From positions 1 to 32,833 of the forward strand of contig CANRMC010000014.1 of the NCBI GenBank assembly GCA_947631605.1: DNA of 32,833 nt. The letters run 5' to 3'. Position 1 is the stretch's first letter, and the number at the start of each line of letters is the position of its first letter. The position numbers and the translations under genes were made by a program. Below, piece by piece: positions 18,190-26,588 of this stretch. This DNA comes from an uncultured Lachnospiraceae bacterium. Lineage in GTDB: Bacteria; Bacillota; Clostridia; Lachnospirales; Lachnospiraceae. A model generated the notes under the pieces. It was given only the letters and a program-made list of their open reading frames with translations. It ran no database searches and had not been told where the DNA came from.

Positions 18190-19539
18190 ATGTTTTTTTG
18201 GATTCTTACATATTTAATTTGCTTTACTTATGGTGCATACATTTTATTGGGTAAAGATATATTTGCTCCGTCAGTAATTTTTGGATTGACTTTAATAATT
18301 GGAACTTTTGCTGCATGTATTGGCAATGTCAACTGGGGTGTACATATTCCGGTTGACGTATTAATCATATACAGCATCGGAACTGCTTTTTTGTTAATAG
18401 GGGAACTTTTGCTAAAAAAAAATATAAGTAAAGTCGGTATTAAAGCGTCATATACTCAGTCATTCGAAATGATGGAAATTAGGATCCCAAAATCGATTAT
18501 AGTTATAGCATTAATTTTTTCCATAGTAGTGGTTTATTATTCTAAAATAAAAGCAATACAAATTGCATATTCAAATGGTTATTATGGTTATGATTGGCAG
18601 TCAATGCCAGTCTATGTAAAGCATGCAGTTTCAAGTGGGAGGGCCAGTTATGGAATGGTGTTGTCTACTTGTCGTCAGATAGTAGAGGATTTTTGTTATT
18701 TAGGTCTTTTCTTCTTTTTAATGAATAGTTCAGTTCGGGGATTTTTATATTCGATTAAACATCATTGGAATTTGTTGATATTTATTATACCGTATGCTTA
18801 TATGATGAGCCTTCAAGGGCAGCGTTCAAGTTTTGTTGGAATAGTTGCCTTTGGTTTCTATCTGTTCTGGATTTTAAATTATCATTGTAAAATCAGCATA
18901 GATAAAAACAAAATAATATTAACTGGTTTGATTTTTATTATGATATTCCTTATATATTTTACAATCATCGGCAATGTTACAGGTCGGGCTGCAAATTCCA
19001 ATTCAATTGAAAATATTTTAGTATATACAGGTTCTTCCATTGTAGATTTTTCAGAGTACTTGAATTCGCCATTGAACAAGTATACACATACATGGGGCAC
19101 AAGAACCTTTGGTGGCATGTGGTCAACAATTAGGCGTATATTTCCGTTCTTAAAGCCTATCAATAGAGCGCCTGTTTCATATGGGTTTGGGTTCGTTTAT
19201 TTTAAAAATGGTTCGGCATCAAATGTTTATGGTCCGTTTGCTAATTTTTTTTCAGAATTTAGTTATTTTGGTGTTGCTTTATTTCCTTTTTTAGAGGGGA
19301 TGATTTATAGATTAATGTATAATAATGCAAAAAAAGAAGGGACTTCAATGTGGAATATTTATTTGTTTTCGTATATAGCTTATGGCATTGTAATTGCTTT
19401 TATTGATGAACAGCAATTTCAACTTTTGTTTTCGGTTTATCAATTGATGCATCTTACAATAGCGTATATCATTCTTAACATCTGCATTAAGAATTATGGA
19501 AAAGTTTCAAATAGGCTTATTGCTAAAAATTCATCTTAG
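18190..19539 (+). CDS. wzy: Wzy-type oligosaccharide repeat-unit polymerase
   Basis: The 449-residue protein is a polytopic membrane protein with about 10-12 hydrophobic segments (FFWILTYLICFTYGAYILL, LLIFIIPYAYMM, KIILTGLIFIMIFLIYF and others). A periplasmic-type loop SLQGQRSSFVG and a long loop between residues about 260 and 350 are typical for Wzy. Wzy polymerases are too diverged for motifs, so the assignment rests on size, topology, the Gln-Arg-Ser loop and position beside Wzx and glycosyltransferases. It would link repeat units outside the membrane. An AAGGAGGAAAG ribosome site precedes ATG 18190. Confidence 0.75.
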   Translation: MFFWILTYLICFTYGAYILLGKDIFAPSVIFGLTLIIGTFAACIGNVNWGVHIPVDVLIIYSIGTAFLLIGELLLKKNISKVGIKASYTQSFEMMEIRIPKSIIVIALIFSIVVVYYSKIKAIQIAYSNGYYGYDWQSMPVYVKHAVSSGRASYGMVLSTCRQIVEDFCYLGLFFFLMNSSVRGFLYSIKHHWNLLIFIIPYAYMMSLQGQRSSFVGIVAFGFYLFWILNYHCKISIDKNKIILTGLIFIMIFLIYFTIIGNVTGRAANSNSIENILVYTGSSIVDFSEYLNSPLNKYTHTWGTRTFGGMWSTIRRIFPFLKPINRAPVSYGFGFVYFKNGSASNVYGPFANFFSEFSYFGVALFPFLEGMIYRLMYNNAKKEGTSMWNIYLFSYIAYGIVIAFIDEQQFQLLFSVYQLMHLTIAYIILNICIKNYGKVSNRLIAKNSS

Positions 19540-19606
19540 GGTAAGAAAATTATTTTAAAGAATTTAGCATATATTTATATTTTGTATATTGGGCTGAGGA
19601 AAAAAT

Positions 19607-20443
19607 ATGATTGAAAAAGAATTAACTCTTGAAGAAATACATGAATGCATGCTTGAGGTATTGAAGAAATTAATATCAATTTGTGATATGTTGAAAATTA
19701 ATTATGTTGCCATGTATGGGACATTACTTGGCGCTGTTCGACATAAGGGCTTTATTCCTTGGGATGATGATTTAGATGTTGCAATGCTTAGAACTGATTT
19801 TGAAGTATTTGTAAAATATTGTTTGGAACATAAGGAAGAGTTGTATCCCTTTGTACTAAAGGATGTGAAGGAGGATCAGATGTATCCTTTTATGATTCCT
19901 CGCTTTTGCGACATGAGATATAGGATGGTCTATCACGAAATGCCTGATTTAAAAATGGGTGTCTTTATTGATATATATCCGTTTGATGGTATAGGTGATG
20001 CAGATAAGGCAGTGATTAAAAAATTGGTTCGAAAAAAGAATAGGTATTCTACAGGACTTACGTACTCGATATCCCCCAAATTCCCCGGTTCGAAGAAGAG
20101 TATATTTCATAAGAGTATACGCTATATCATATATCGTTTCTCAAAGATGAAAGGTCGAGATTATTTTGTAAGTAAGATTCAGAAACTATGTCAGACTTTT
20201 GTGCTTGATGAAAGTACATACATTGGCATTATAGCATGGAATTGGACTATTCAACCAATTCGAAAAGAACAGTTTCAGGATTATGAAATACTCTCGTTTG
20301 AAGATTGTGAGATTAAAGTCCCAAAAGATTATGATACGGTGCTTCGTGCAATATATGGTGATTATATGAAGTTGCCGCCGGAAAGTGAGCGTGTGCCATA
20401 TCATAATTACTCTATTTATAAAAGAGAGGATGTAATGAAGTGA
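19607..20443 (+). CDS. licD: LicD family phosphotransferase (first copy)
   Basis: The 278-residue protein carries the LicD/Fukutin core GTLLGAVRHKGFIPWDDDLD at residues 38-57, the nucleotide/phospho-donor binding motif, and VFIDIYPFDGI further on. It ends near GDYMKLPPESERVPYH, another conserved LicD element. LicD proteins transfer phosphocholine or other phospho-alcohols from a CDP donor to polysaccharide sugars. The acceptor and donor are not identifiable. No choline kinase or CTP:phosphocholine cytidylyltransferase pair (LicA/LicC) is present in the window. A GAGG ribosome site precedes ATG 19607. It is separated from the following cassette by decayed DNA, so it may be the last gene of the older block. 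Confidence 0.9.
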   Translation: MIEKELTLEEIHECMLEVLKKLISICDMLKINYVAMYGTLLGAVRHKGFIPWDDDLDVAMLRTDFEVFVKYCLEHKEELYPFVLKDVKEDQMYPFMIPRFCDMRYRMVYHEMPDLKMGVFIDIYPFDGIGDADKAVIKKLVRKKNRYSTGLTYSISPKFPGSKKSIFHKSIRYIIYRFSKMKGRDYFVSKIQKLCQTFVLDESTYIGIIAWNWTIQPIRKEQFQDYEILSFEDCEIKVPKDYDTVLRAIYGDYMKLPPESERVPYHNYSIYKREDVMK

Positions 20444-20505
20444 AATATTTTGCCCGGGTATCAAATGTTCTATGCTCCGATTAAAATGCGTAGGCAGCAT
20501 ACCCA

Positions 20506-20643
20506 ATGTCAGATAGACTTTGGAACATACTAAAAATCTGTTATGAAAAGTATCTTTTTGATTATGAACAATTTGAACTGTCAAAAACTAATACAGAACT
20601 AACTAAATCATTTGATTGGCAGGATGAAGCAGATAAATTGTGA
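20506..20643 (+). CDS. Short 45-residue open frame, unrecognised fragment
   Basis: A frame from ATG 20506 encodes 45 residues (starting MSDRLWNILKICYEKYLFD) with no clear ribosome site. It resembles a C-terminal tail of a polysaccharide-modifying enzyme but I cannot assign it. It sits between licD and the pyruvyl transferase pseudogene, so it is most likely debris from the same gene loss. The flanking 60 bases after licD show no gene. Confidence 0.25.
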   Translation: MSDRLWNILKICYEKYLFDYEQFELSKTNTELTKSFDWQDEADKL

Positions 20644-20662
20644 CGTATTGGGAGAAATTGTT

Positions 20663-21240
20663 ATGTGTAAGTTTGACATTATAAGCTATAGCAGTTACTG
20701 TAATTTTACAAATTACGGTTCAGCCCTGCAGTCGTGGGTGCTTCATACTGCCATTAGGCAGTTAGGGCAGGGCGGTATGAACCTGTTTTAGCTGATTATC
20801 GCTCTGACATTTATGCGAAAACCTTCCTTGCCTGCAATAAGAGAAAGCTATTAATATACATCAAAAGATTTTATTGAAATCTCCGAAAAGGAAAACATAG
20901 AAAAATTGGTATGCGGAAGCGATACCCTTTTTTTTTGCTCGGATGAATTCGGCTTTGATGACGGCTATTACTTCTGCTCCGGTGCAAAAGGTTCTGAATC
21001 CTACATTGTTTTTGGCTGCATCAGATTACGACAACATAACCGAAAAACGGATTGAATCAGAGAAATATTTGTTGCTATATGCGTATCGTTATAATCCTAC
21101 AATGACGGATTATGCCGAAAAATTAGCAAAGAAGAACGGCTGGAAGATTATTGACATCAGTCATGGAGAACAAATGCAGTTCCGCAGACCATTTGTCATT
21201 TATTTCGCAGTGAGATAGATTATGAGGTTGTTCATACAAG
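20663..21240 (+). pseudogene. Polysaccharide pyruvyl transferase remnant with frameshifts and deletions
   Basis: Pyruvyl transferases add a ketal pyruvate to a sugar. From ATG 20663 the sequence encodes SSYCNFTNYGSALQSWVL, then shifts frame near 20780 to PVLADYRSDIYAKTF, then to LVCGSDT and CSDEFGFDDGYYF. It then jumps to VQKVLNPTLFLAASDYDN, ESEKYLLLYAYRYNP and KKNGWKIIDIS, and finally HGEQMQFRRPFVIYF. These pieces follow the order of the PS_pyruv_trans family (SHGA-like start, GSD, PTL, YNP, HG). At least two frameshifts and two internal deletions are present, since the real protein is about 350 residues. A 91-residue open frame at 20943-21218 is only a fragment of it. The exact ends are approximate. 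Confidence 0.8.
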
Positions 21241-21336
21241 TTCATATGTTTTTAGGGTATTGGCGCATATTCATGCCAATATTGTGATTTTAATACTGAT
21301 TATCGTGTGTTTTACACGAGAAAGGACGGGATAAAA

Positions 21337-22410
21337 ATGCTTAATTTTACAGTAGGACCTGTTATGTGCAGCGATGAAGTCCGCGCGGTTGGTGGGGAAC
21401 AGGTGCCGTATTTTCGTACACCGGAATTTTCTGAGGTCATGCTCGAAAATGAAAAACTGATCTTAAAATATGCTAACGCGCCAGAGGACTCAAAGGCGGT
21501 TTTCATGACGAACTCATCGACTGGGTCGATGGAAGCGGTCGTCATGAACTGCTTTACGGAAGCGGATAAAGTGCTCGTTATCGATGGTGGTAGCTTCGGT
21601 CACCGCTTTGTCGAGCTGTGTGGGATTCATGAAATCCCGCATGAAATAATCAAGTTGAATCACGGGCAAAAACTCACAAAAGAACGGCTCTATGAGTATG
21701 ATGGACAAGCATTTACCGGAATTCTGGTAAACATTGACGAAACATCAACCGGTGTCCTTTACGATTCGGAAATGATAGGCGAATTTTGCAAAAAGAATGG
21801 GATTTTCTATGTCTGTGACTGCGTTTCATCTTTTCTTGCAGACCCTTTTGACATGGCTCACTGCAGTGCAGATGTGATGATAACCGGTTCTCAAAAAGTT
21901 CTCGCCTGTCCGCCGGGAGTTTCAATTATTGTTCTTACTCCGAGAGCAGTTGAGCGGGTAGTCAATGCAAAAGTTAAGTCAATGTACTTTAATTTAGCCA
22001 ATGCGCTCAAGAACATGGAGCGCGGGCAGACACCATTTACCCCAGCTGTTGGCATTCTTCGTCAGATCAATACCAGACTGAAGGAGATTGAGAAAGCAGG
22101 TGGTGCCGATGCTGAAATCGCCAGAGTAGCGGAACAGGCTGCGGATTTCAGAAGAAAAATCAAGAATCTGCCGTTTGAATTTGTTTCGGAGTCTCCGGCA
22201 AACGGTGTCACGCCAGTGCATCCTGTTAATACAGATGCTTATGAAATCTTTACAGAGTTAAAGGATCATTATCATATTTGGGTGTGCCCGAACGGCGGTG
22301 ATATGAAGAATACGATTTTCAGAGTAGGTCATATTGGTTGCCTGAATCATGATGATAATACTACGCTTATTAATGCGCTGAAAGATATGCAAAACAGGGG
22401 ACTCCTGTAA
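21337..22410 (+). CDS. Class V PLP-dependent aminotransferase
   Basis: The 357-residue product starts [15 protein letters not shown], the Gly-Pro opening of class V enzymes. It carries SSTGSMEAV (about 60-68) for phosphate binding, VCDCVSSF with Asp161 facing the PLP ring nitrogen, and [11 protein letters not shown] with Lys187 as the Schiff-base lysine. Relatives include alanine-glyoxylate, serine-pyruvate and 2-aminoethylphosphonate transaminases. Its place directly before a cytidylyltransferase and a LicD recalls the aminoethylphosphonate transaminase-cytidylyltransferase pairing, but no PEP mutase or phosphonopyruvate decarboxylase is here. A keto- or aldehyde-phosphate such as dihydroxyacetone phosphate is an alternative substrate (inference). 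AAAGGACGGG precedes ATG 21337, so the upstream in-frame ATG at 21307 is disfavoured. Confidence 0.88.
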   Translation: MLNFTVGPVMCSDEVRAVGGEQVPYFRTPEFSEVMLENEKLILKYANAPEDSKAVFMTNSSTGSMEAVVMNCFTEADKVLVIDGGSFGHRFVELCGIHEIPHEIIKLNHGQKLTKERLYEYDGQAFTGILVNIDETSTGVLYDSEMIGEFCKKNGIFYVCDCVSSFLADPFDMAHCSADVMITGSQKVLACPPGVSIIVLTPRAVERVVNAKVKSMYFNLANALKNMERGQTPFTPAVGILRQINTRLKEIEKAGGADAEIARVAEQAADFRRKIKNLPFEFVSESPANGVTPVHPVNTDAYEIFTELKDHYHIWVCPNGGDMKNTIFRVGHIGCLNHDDNTTLINALKDMQNRGLL

Positions 22411-22438
22411 TATTTTCAATTGTAACGGAGATTGCAAT

Positions 22439-23713
22439 ATGGTTAAAGTAATTACATATGGTACATATGATATGCTCCATTACGGTCATATCCGTCTTTT
22501 AGAGCGTGCGAGAGCGTTGGGGGATTATCTTATTGTCGGAATAACCTCCGACGACTATGACAAGACTCGTGGCAAGATCAATTTGCAGCAGTCTTTGATG
22601 GAACGCATTGAAGCGGTTCGTGCGACAGGGATAGCAGACGAGATTATTGTTGAGGAGTATGAAGGTCAGAAGATCGATGATATCCGCCGGTTAAGCATTG
22701 ATATTTTCACCGTTGGATCAGATTGGGAAGGGTATTTCGATTATCTGAATGAGTATTGCAAAGTAATCTATTTGCCAAGAACACAGGGGATATCAAGTTC
22801 GGAGCTTCGTGCAGAAAAAAGAAAACTGACAATTGGAACAATTGGCGAAGGAAATCTGTGCAAAAAATTTGTTCGTGAAATGGAGTTTGTCAACGGCGTA
22901 GAATACAAGGAATGCGCCAATTCTTTGGATGGTGTTGATGCTGTATACATTGCTTCACATCCTGAGCACCACTATGCTGATATAAAGTGCGCATTAGAAT
23001 CAGGTAAACATGTTATTTGCGAGTCTCCGGTCGCTCTTTCCGTTACTCAATATAAGGAGCTTATAGAATTAGCGGATACAAATCATCTGATTCTGGCAGA
23101 TGCGATTAAAACCGCATATTCTACAGCGTATTCACGGCTTTTGGTCATTGCAAAAAGCGGCAGTATCGGTGATATTGTGTCGGTTGATGTCGTTTGTACC
23201 AGTCTTGTAGATGGTGCTGGGGAACCAGACACGGACTTGTCTAAAAAACAAAATAGTATCTGCGCATGGGGACCGGTTGCGATGCTCCCGGTATTTCAGT
23301 TATTAGGAATTGATTACCGGGATGTTCAAATAATTAGTAAGCAGATTAACAAGACTCTGTACTATGATGCTTTTACGAAGATTGATTTTCAATTTGATAA
23401 GGCAGTTGCTTCTGTGAAAATAGCGAAGGCTGCAAAGTCGGAAGGAGAACTGATTATCACAGGTACGAAAGGATATATCTATGTTCCGGCACCATGGTGG
23501 AAAACAGATTATTTTGAGGTCAGGTACGAAGATTCCGCTGATAACAAACGCCATTTCTATCAGCTTGATGGCGAAGGCATCCGCTATGAGATTGTTGCGT
23601 TTGCCAAGAGTGTGGAAAGCGGACAAAACAGCCTTTATATCAATCGAGAGACAACACAAGCAATTACAGGTGTGATTGAAAAGTATTATCGCGGAGAGTT
23701 TGTGGAGATATAA
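22439..23713 (+). CDS. Cytidylyltransferase (TagD-like) fused to a Gfo/Idh/MocA-like oxidoreductase domain
   Basis: The N-terminal domain (residues 1-125) closely follows TagD-type glycerol-3-phosphate cytidylyltransferase: YGTYDMLHYGHIRLLERA with the HxGH motif at 14-17, VGSDWEGYFDYL and RTQGISSS at 114-121. It would make a CDP-activated alcohol from CTP. The C-terminal domain (about 130-424) is Gfo/Idh/MocA-like: TIGTIGEGN, VYIASHPEHHYADIKCALESGKHVICESP and SGSIGDIVSVDVV. In this family the third motif is normally EKP, whose Lys assists catalysis; here it is ESP (195-197). The domain may therefore reduce an unusual substrate or only bind it. The fused arrangement recalls bifunctional CDP-ribitol enzymes, which use a different reductase. 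Thirty-odd bases separate it from the next LicD gene. Confidence 0.88.
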   Translation: MVKVITYGTYDMLHYGHIRLLERARALGDYLIVGITSDDYDKTRGKINLQQSLMERIEAVRATGIADEIIVEEYEGQKIDDIRRLSIDIFTVGSDWEGYFDYLNEYCKVIYLPRTQGISSSELRAEKRKLTIGTIGEGNLCKKFVREMEFVNGVEYKECANSLDGVDAVYIASHPEHHYADIKCALESGKHVICESPVALSVTQYKELIELADTNHLILADAIKTAYSTAYSRLLVIAKSGSIGDIVSVDVVCTSLVDGAGEPDTDLSKKQNSICAWGPVAMLPVFQLLGIDYRDVQIISKQINKTLYYDAFTKIDFQFDKAVASVKIAKAAKSEGELIITGTKGYIYVPAPWWKTDYFEVRYEDSADNKRHFYQLDGEGIRYEIVAFAKSVESGQNSLYINRETTQAITGVIEKYYRGEFVEI

Positions 23714-23752
23714 ACATTTTTCAATATTAGAAGACAAAATAAGGAGAAAGAT

Positions 23753-24559
23753 GTGGATTTAACAAAGGAACAGCTTCGAAAACTGCAAATGGTTGAATTT
23801 GAACTGATTTGTGAAGTGGATCGTATATGTCGGAAGAATCACATTAAGTACACGTTGTATGCGGGAACGCTTCTGGGCGCGATCCGACATAAGGGCTTTA
23901 TTCCTTGGGATGATGATGCGGATATTGCATTTCTGCCAGAGGATTACGACAAGTTTTTTGAGGCGTGTAAGCGCGATCTGGATCATGAGAAATTTTTCCT
24001 TCAGGACTACAGAACAGATCCGCACTATCGCTGGGGATACGCCAAGCTTCGCAGAAATCATTCTGCGTTTGTGCGTGAAGGGCAGGAACACATGAAGTAC
24101 CATAACGGCATCTGCATTGATGTGTTCACACTCTATCATGTGCCTGATAATTCCGTTTTAAGAAAGATGTACTATGCAGCATTTTTTCTGATCCGGAAGG
24201 CATTGTATTCCGAAGCAGGCAAGGTGTCGGATAGAAGCGTATTCAGACGAAATCTGTATAAAGTGGTTAACAAGATTCCGAAGGAGAGCATCTTTCATAT
24301 AGCAAATAAGGTGATTTATAAAAAGCCATCTGAGCTGGTAAATCTAATGTTTATTCCCAATGCCAAGAGTTGTAAATACGGAATCCCCGCTCGTTGTCTG
24401 AAAAAGACTGTGGAAGTTGAATTTGAGGGCAGAAAGTTTATGGCGATGGCTGGATTTGATGAAGTTCTCCGAATGGCATACGGTGACTATATGAAACTTC
24501 CCCCGATAAAGCAGAGAGGGAGCCATAATCCTGCATCGAAGATAGAATTCCCTGAATAA
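23753..24559 (+). CDS. licD: LicD family phosphotransferase (second copy)
   Basis: The 268-residue product has the same core as the first LicD, GTLLGAIRHKGFIPWDDDAD at residues 38-57, then CIDVFTLYHVP and a C-terminal AYGDYMKLPPIKQRGSHNP. It would transfer the phospho-alcohol from the CDP donor made by the preceding protein to a sugar of the repeat unit. The start is GTG at 23753, behind AAGGAGAAAG; an ATG one base upstream of it is out of frame and closes quickly. The two LicD proteins are clearly diverged outside the core, so they probably use different acceptors or donors. Confidence 0.9.
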   Translation: MDLTKEQLRKLQMVEFELICEVDRICRKNHIKYTLYAGTLLGAIRHKGFIPWDDDADIAFLPEDYDKFFEACKRDLDHEKFFLQDYRTDPHYRWGYAKLRRNHSAFVREGQEHMKYHNGICIDVFTLYHVPDNSVLRKMYYAAFFLIRKALYSEAGKVSDRSVFRRNLYKVVNKIPKESIFHIANKVIYKKPSELVNLMFIPNAKSCKYGIPARCLKKTVEVEFEGRKFMAMAGFDEVLRMAYGDYMKLPPIKQRGSHNPASKIEFPE

Positions 24560-24590
24560 TATAGCGATATCACTAGGAGGTAGTGAGTAA

Positions 24591-25778
24591 ATGAAGAGAG
24601 TATTGGTTCTTGGCGCACCTGTTTTTCAAATTCCAGTTATTCAGAAAGCGAAGGAAATGGGATTGTATGTTGGCGTTGTAGATATTGATCGGGAAGCTCC
24701 GGCACTCTGTTATGCTGATGAACAGTTTATCTGTAGTATAAGGGACAAGGACGCAGTATTGCGAATTGCAAAAGTATTTGAGCCGGATGGGATTGTCATT
24801 GGTGCATGTGATACCTCTGTTGTGACGGGTGCCTATGTATGCAGTCAATTAAACCTTCCAGGACATACACTTGATACTGCGGTCAAGGCAACGGATAAAG
24901 TGAAAATGTTGGAAACTTTCCGCAAGCACGGCGTGGCACATCCCTTTTTTCAGGTTGTGAAAAAGAAGGATATAGAGAGAATTTCAACAGATTTTCCATA
25001 TCCTGTGATTTCTAAACCGATCGACTCAGCTGGAGGCAGAGGCATCAGTATCATTCATCATGGAACTGAACTGAGACAGGCAGCACTGTTCAGTTCCCAA
25101 GCAGGTATTTCTGGTGATATTCTGATCGAGGAGTATATGGATGGGCCGGAGGTCAGCGTGGAAGTTATAGTCGTGGAAGGAATCCCATATGTCCTGCAAA
25201 TCACAGACAAGATCACGTCTGGAGAACCGAATTTTTATGAGCTTGGACATTCACAGCCGTCTGCACTGGCACCGGAAATCAAGGAACAGATCGGTAAACT
25301 GGCAGCAAAGGCGGTTTTGGCTGTGGGATTGGTTAACAGTCCTGCGCATGTAGAGATCAAGGTGACTGAGGAAGGACTGAAGATGGTTGAGCTTGGCGCT
25401 CGACTTGGCGGTGACTGCATTACGACGCATTTACTTGAAACATCTGTCACAGGCATCAACATGGTACAGGCAGCCATTGAACTTGCACTTGGTAAAAAGC
25501 CAGATGTAAGCAGTTATACAGACAGTGGTGTGAGCGTCGGAATCCGTTTCATCCCCGCCCAGAAAGGAACATTAAAAAGCATCAATGGCATCGAGGCTGC
25601 GCAGAATTCGGAAGGTGTCATCAAGCTAGTCATAATCGGAAAAGTAGGAAATCTTTACAGTGAGGCAACAGATGATTCGGCGCGATTTGGCTATGTCATC
25701 TGCAAGGGAGCTTCTACAGAAGAAGCGCAGCAGCGTTGTTTGGAAGCAATCAAAAAGCTTCGCTTTGAAATACAGTGA
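24591..25778 (+). CDS. ATP-grasp carboxylate-amine ligase-like protein
   Basis: The 395-residue protein starts with MKRVLVLGAPVFQIPVIQKA (pre-ATP-grasp domain). It has SKPIDSAGGRGI at 141-152 (ATP-binding Lys and glycine loop), ILIEEYMDGPEVSVEV at about 177-192 and HVEIKVTEEGLKMVELGARLGGD at 253-275, with metal-binding Glu267 and the Arg-Leu-Gly-Gly loop. This is the layout of enzymes that form an acyl phosphate and couple it to an amine, such as dipeptide ligases or PurK/PurT relatives. Its position after an aminotransferase and LicD suggests it acylates the amino group of the substituent with an amino acid or other acid; this is inference. AGGAGGTAGTGAGTAA precedes ATG 24591. Confidence 0.88.
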   Translation: MKRVLVLGAPVFQIPVIQKAKEMGLYVGVVDIDREAPALCYADEQFICSIRDKDAVLRIAKVFEPDGIVIGACDTSVVTGAYVCSQLNLPGHTLDTAVKATDKVKMLETFRKHGVAHPFFQVVKKKDIERISTDFPYPVISKPIDSAGGRGISIIHHGTELRQAALFSSQAGISGDILIEEYMDGPEVSVEVIVVEGIPYVLQITDKITSGEPNFYELGHSQPSALAPEIKEQIGKLAAKAVLAVGLVNSPAHVEIKVTEEGLKMVELGARLGGDCITTHLLETSVTGINMVQAAIELALGKKPDVSSYTDSGVSVGIRFIPAQKGTLKSINGIEAAQNSEGVIKLVIIGKVGNLYSEATDDSARFGYVICKGASTEEAQQRCLEAIKKLRFEIQ

Positions 25779-25805
25779 TTTGTATATGCTTGTAATGAGG
25801 GCACT

Positions 25806-26318
25806 ATGGAACTATATTTAAAGCCAACAACAGCAGACGATTATGATGCTTATTACACCATTCGATGCAGTCCGGGTGATATATATTGGAATGGCTATCT
25901 TTCTGAACCAGATAAAGAGGGTTTCCGTAAACTGTTTTTAGAGCGTTTGGGCGATGCTAGATTTGAACAGCCGGAAGATCGTCGGCTCTTTCTGATTCAG
26001 GTTAGAACGGAAACCGGTGATGATAGCGTCGGTTTCCTACAGCTAATCAAGCGTGAGGACGGCGTTGATATAGGCTATACGGTTACCGAAATCAATCAAA
26101 AACGTGGATATGCAACAGAGGCACTGAAGCTTGGCATACAGTTGGCAAGACAGTTTGATGACAGTATCTATGTTCAGATCCGGGATGATAATATAGCGTC
26201 GCAGCACGTGGCACTCAAATGTAAATTTATTAGGACAGAAGAATATACCGAGCATGAGTATCCGGAAGTCGGTAAGGTGAAACTCAGAAAGTATAAGCTT
26301 CAGGGTAATCTTCCGTAA
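25806..26318 (+). CDS. GNAT family N-acetyltransferase
   Basis: The 170-residue protein has a GNAT layout: MELYLKPTTADDYDAYYTIRC at the start, VGFLQLIKREDGVDIGYTVTEINQKRGYATEALKLGIQLA in the middle (the acetyl-CoA loop R-G-Y-A-T at about 99-103), and a closing NIASQHVALKCKF with the usual Asn and Lys. It transfers an acyl group from CoA to an amine. As the last gene of the cassette it may N-acetylate the amino-alcohol or an aminosugar, but RimJ/RimL-like protein acetylation is also possible. It follows the ATP-grasp gene by 27 bases. Confidence 0.85.
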   Translation: MELYLKPTTADDYDAYYTIRCSPGDIYWNGYLSEPDKEGFRKLFLERLGDARFEQPEDRRLFLIQVRTETGDDSVGFLQLIKREDGVDIGYTVTEINQKRGYATEALKLGIQLARQFDDSIYVQIRDDNIASQHVALKCKFIRTEEYTEHEYPEVGKVKLRKYKLQGNLP

Positions 26319-26350
26319 ACAATAAGACTGATATGCTCTGTGTATATCTT

Positions 26351-26386
26351 CCAATTATTATCTGTTTCGTAATTTGGTTATTTTTT
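26351..26386 (+). terminator. Weak candidate terminator at the end of the polysaccharide operon
   Basis: CCAATT at 26351-26356 can pair with AATTTGG at 26371-26377 with one bulged base, followed by a T-rich run to 26386. It lies about 35 bases after the GNAT stop. The remaining 200 bases to 26588 hold no gene I recognise. Confidence 0.3.
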
Positions 26387-26588
26387 CTGAGGTCATAGAT
26401 GTCCGAATGATAATATTCTGGATTTCCTGAGATTTTTGGACGAGCAGGAGGCTGCAATCTGGAACCGCATGTCATCGTACCGGATATCGCTTATGTTCCG
26501 AAAAATTTAAAGTAGTTGGAAACTTATATTGCGCATTTTAAACACATCAAGGAAAGCCGCTGACAAATGACGATGAAAAAAATTCATT

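Noticed and set aside
21337..24559. A complete 2-aminoethylphosphonate pathway
   Set aside because: The aminotransferase and cytidylyltransferase would fit, but no PEP mutase or phosphonopyruvate decarboxylase is encoded in the window.
26390..26585. Possible gene remnant between the polysaccharide operon and the AAA ATPase gene (a short frame reading FLRFLDEQEAAIWN)
   Set aside because: Too short and unlike any family I know; no start or ribosome site supports it.
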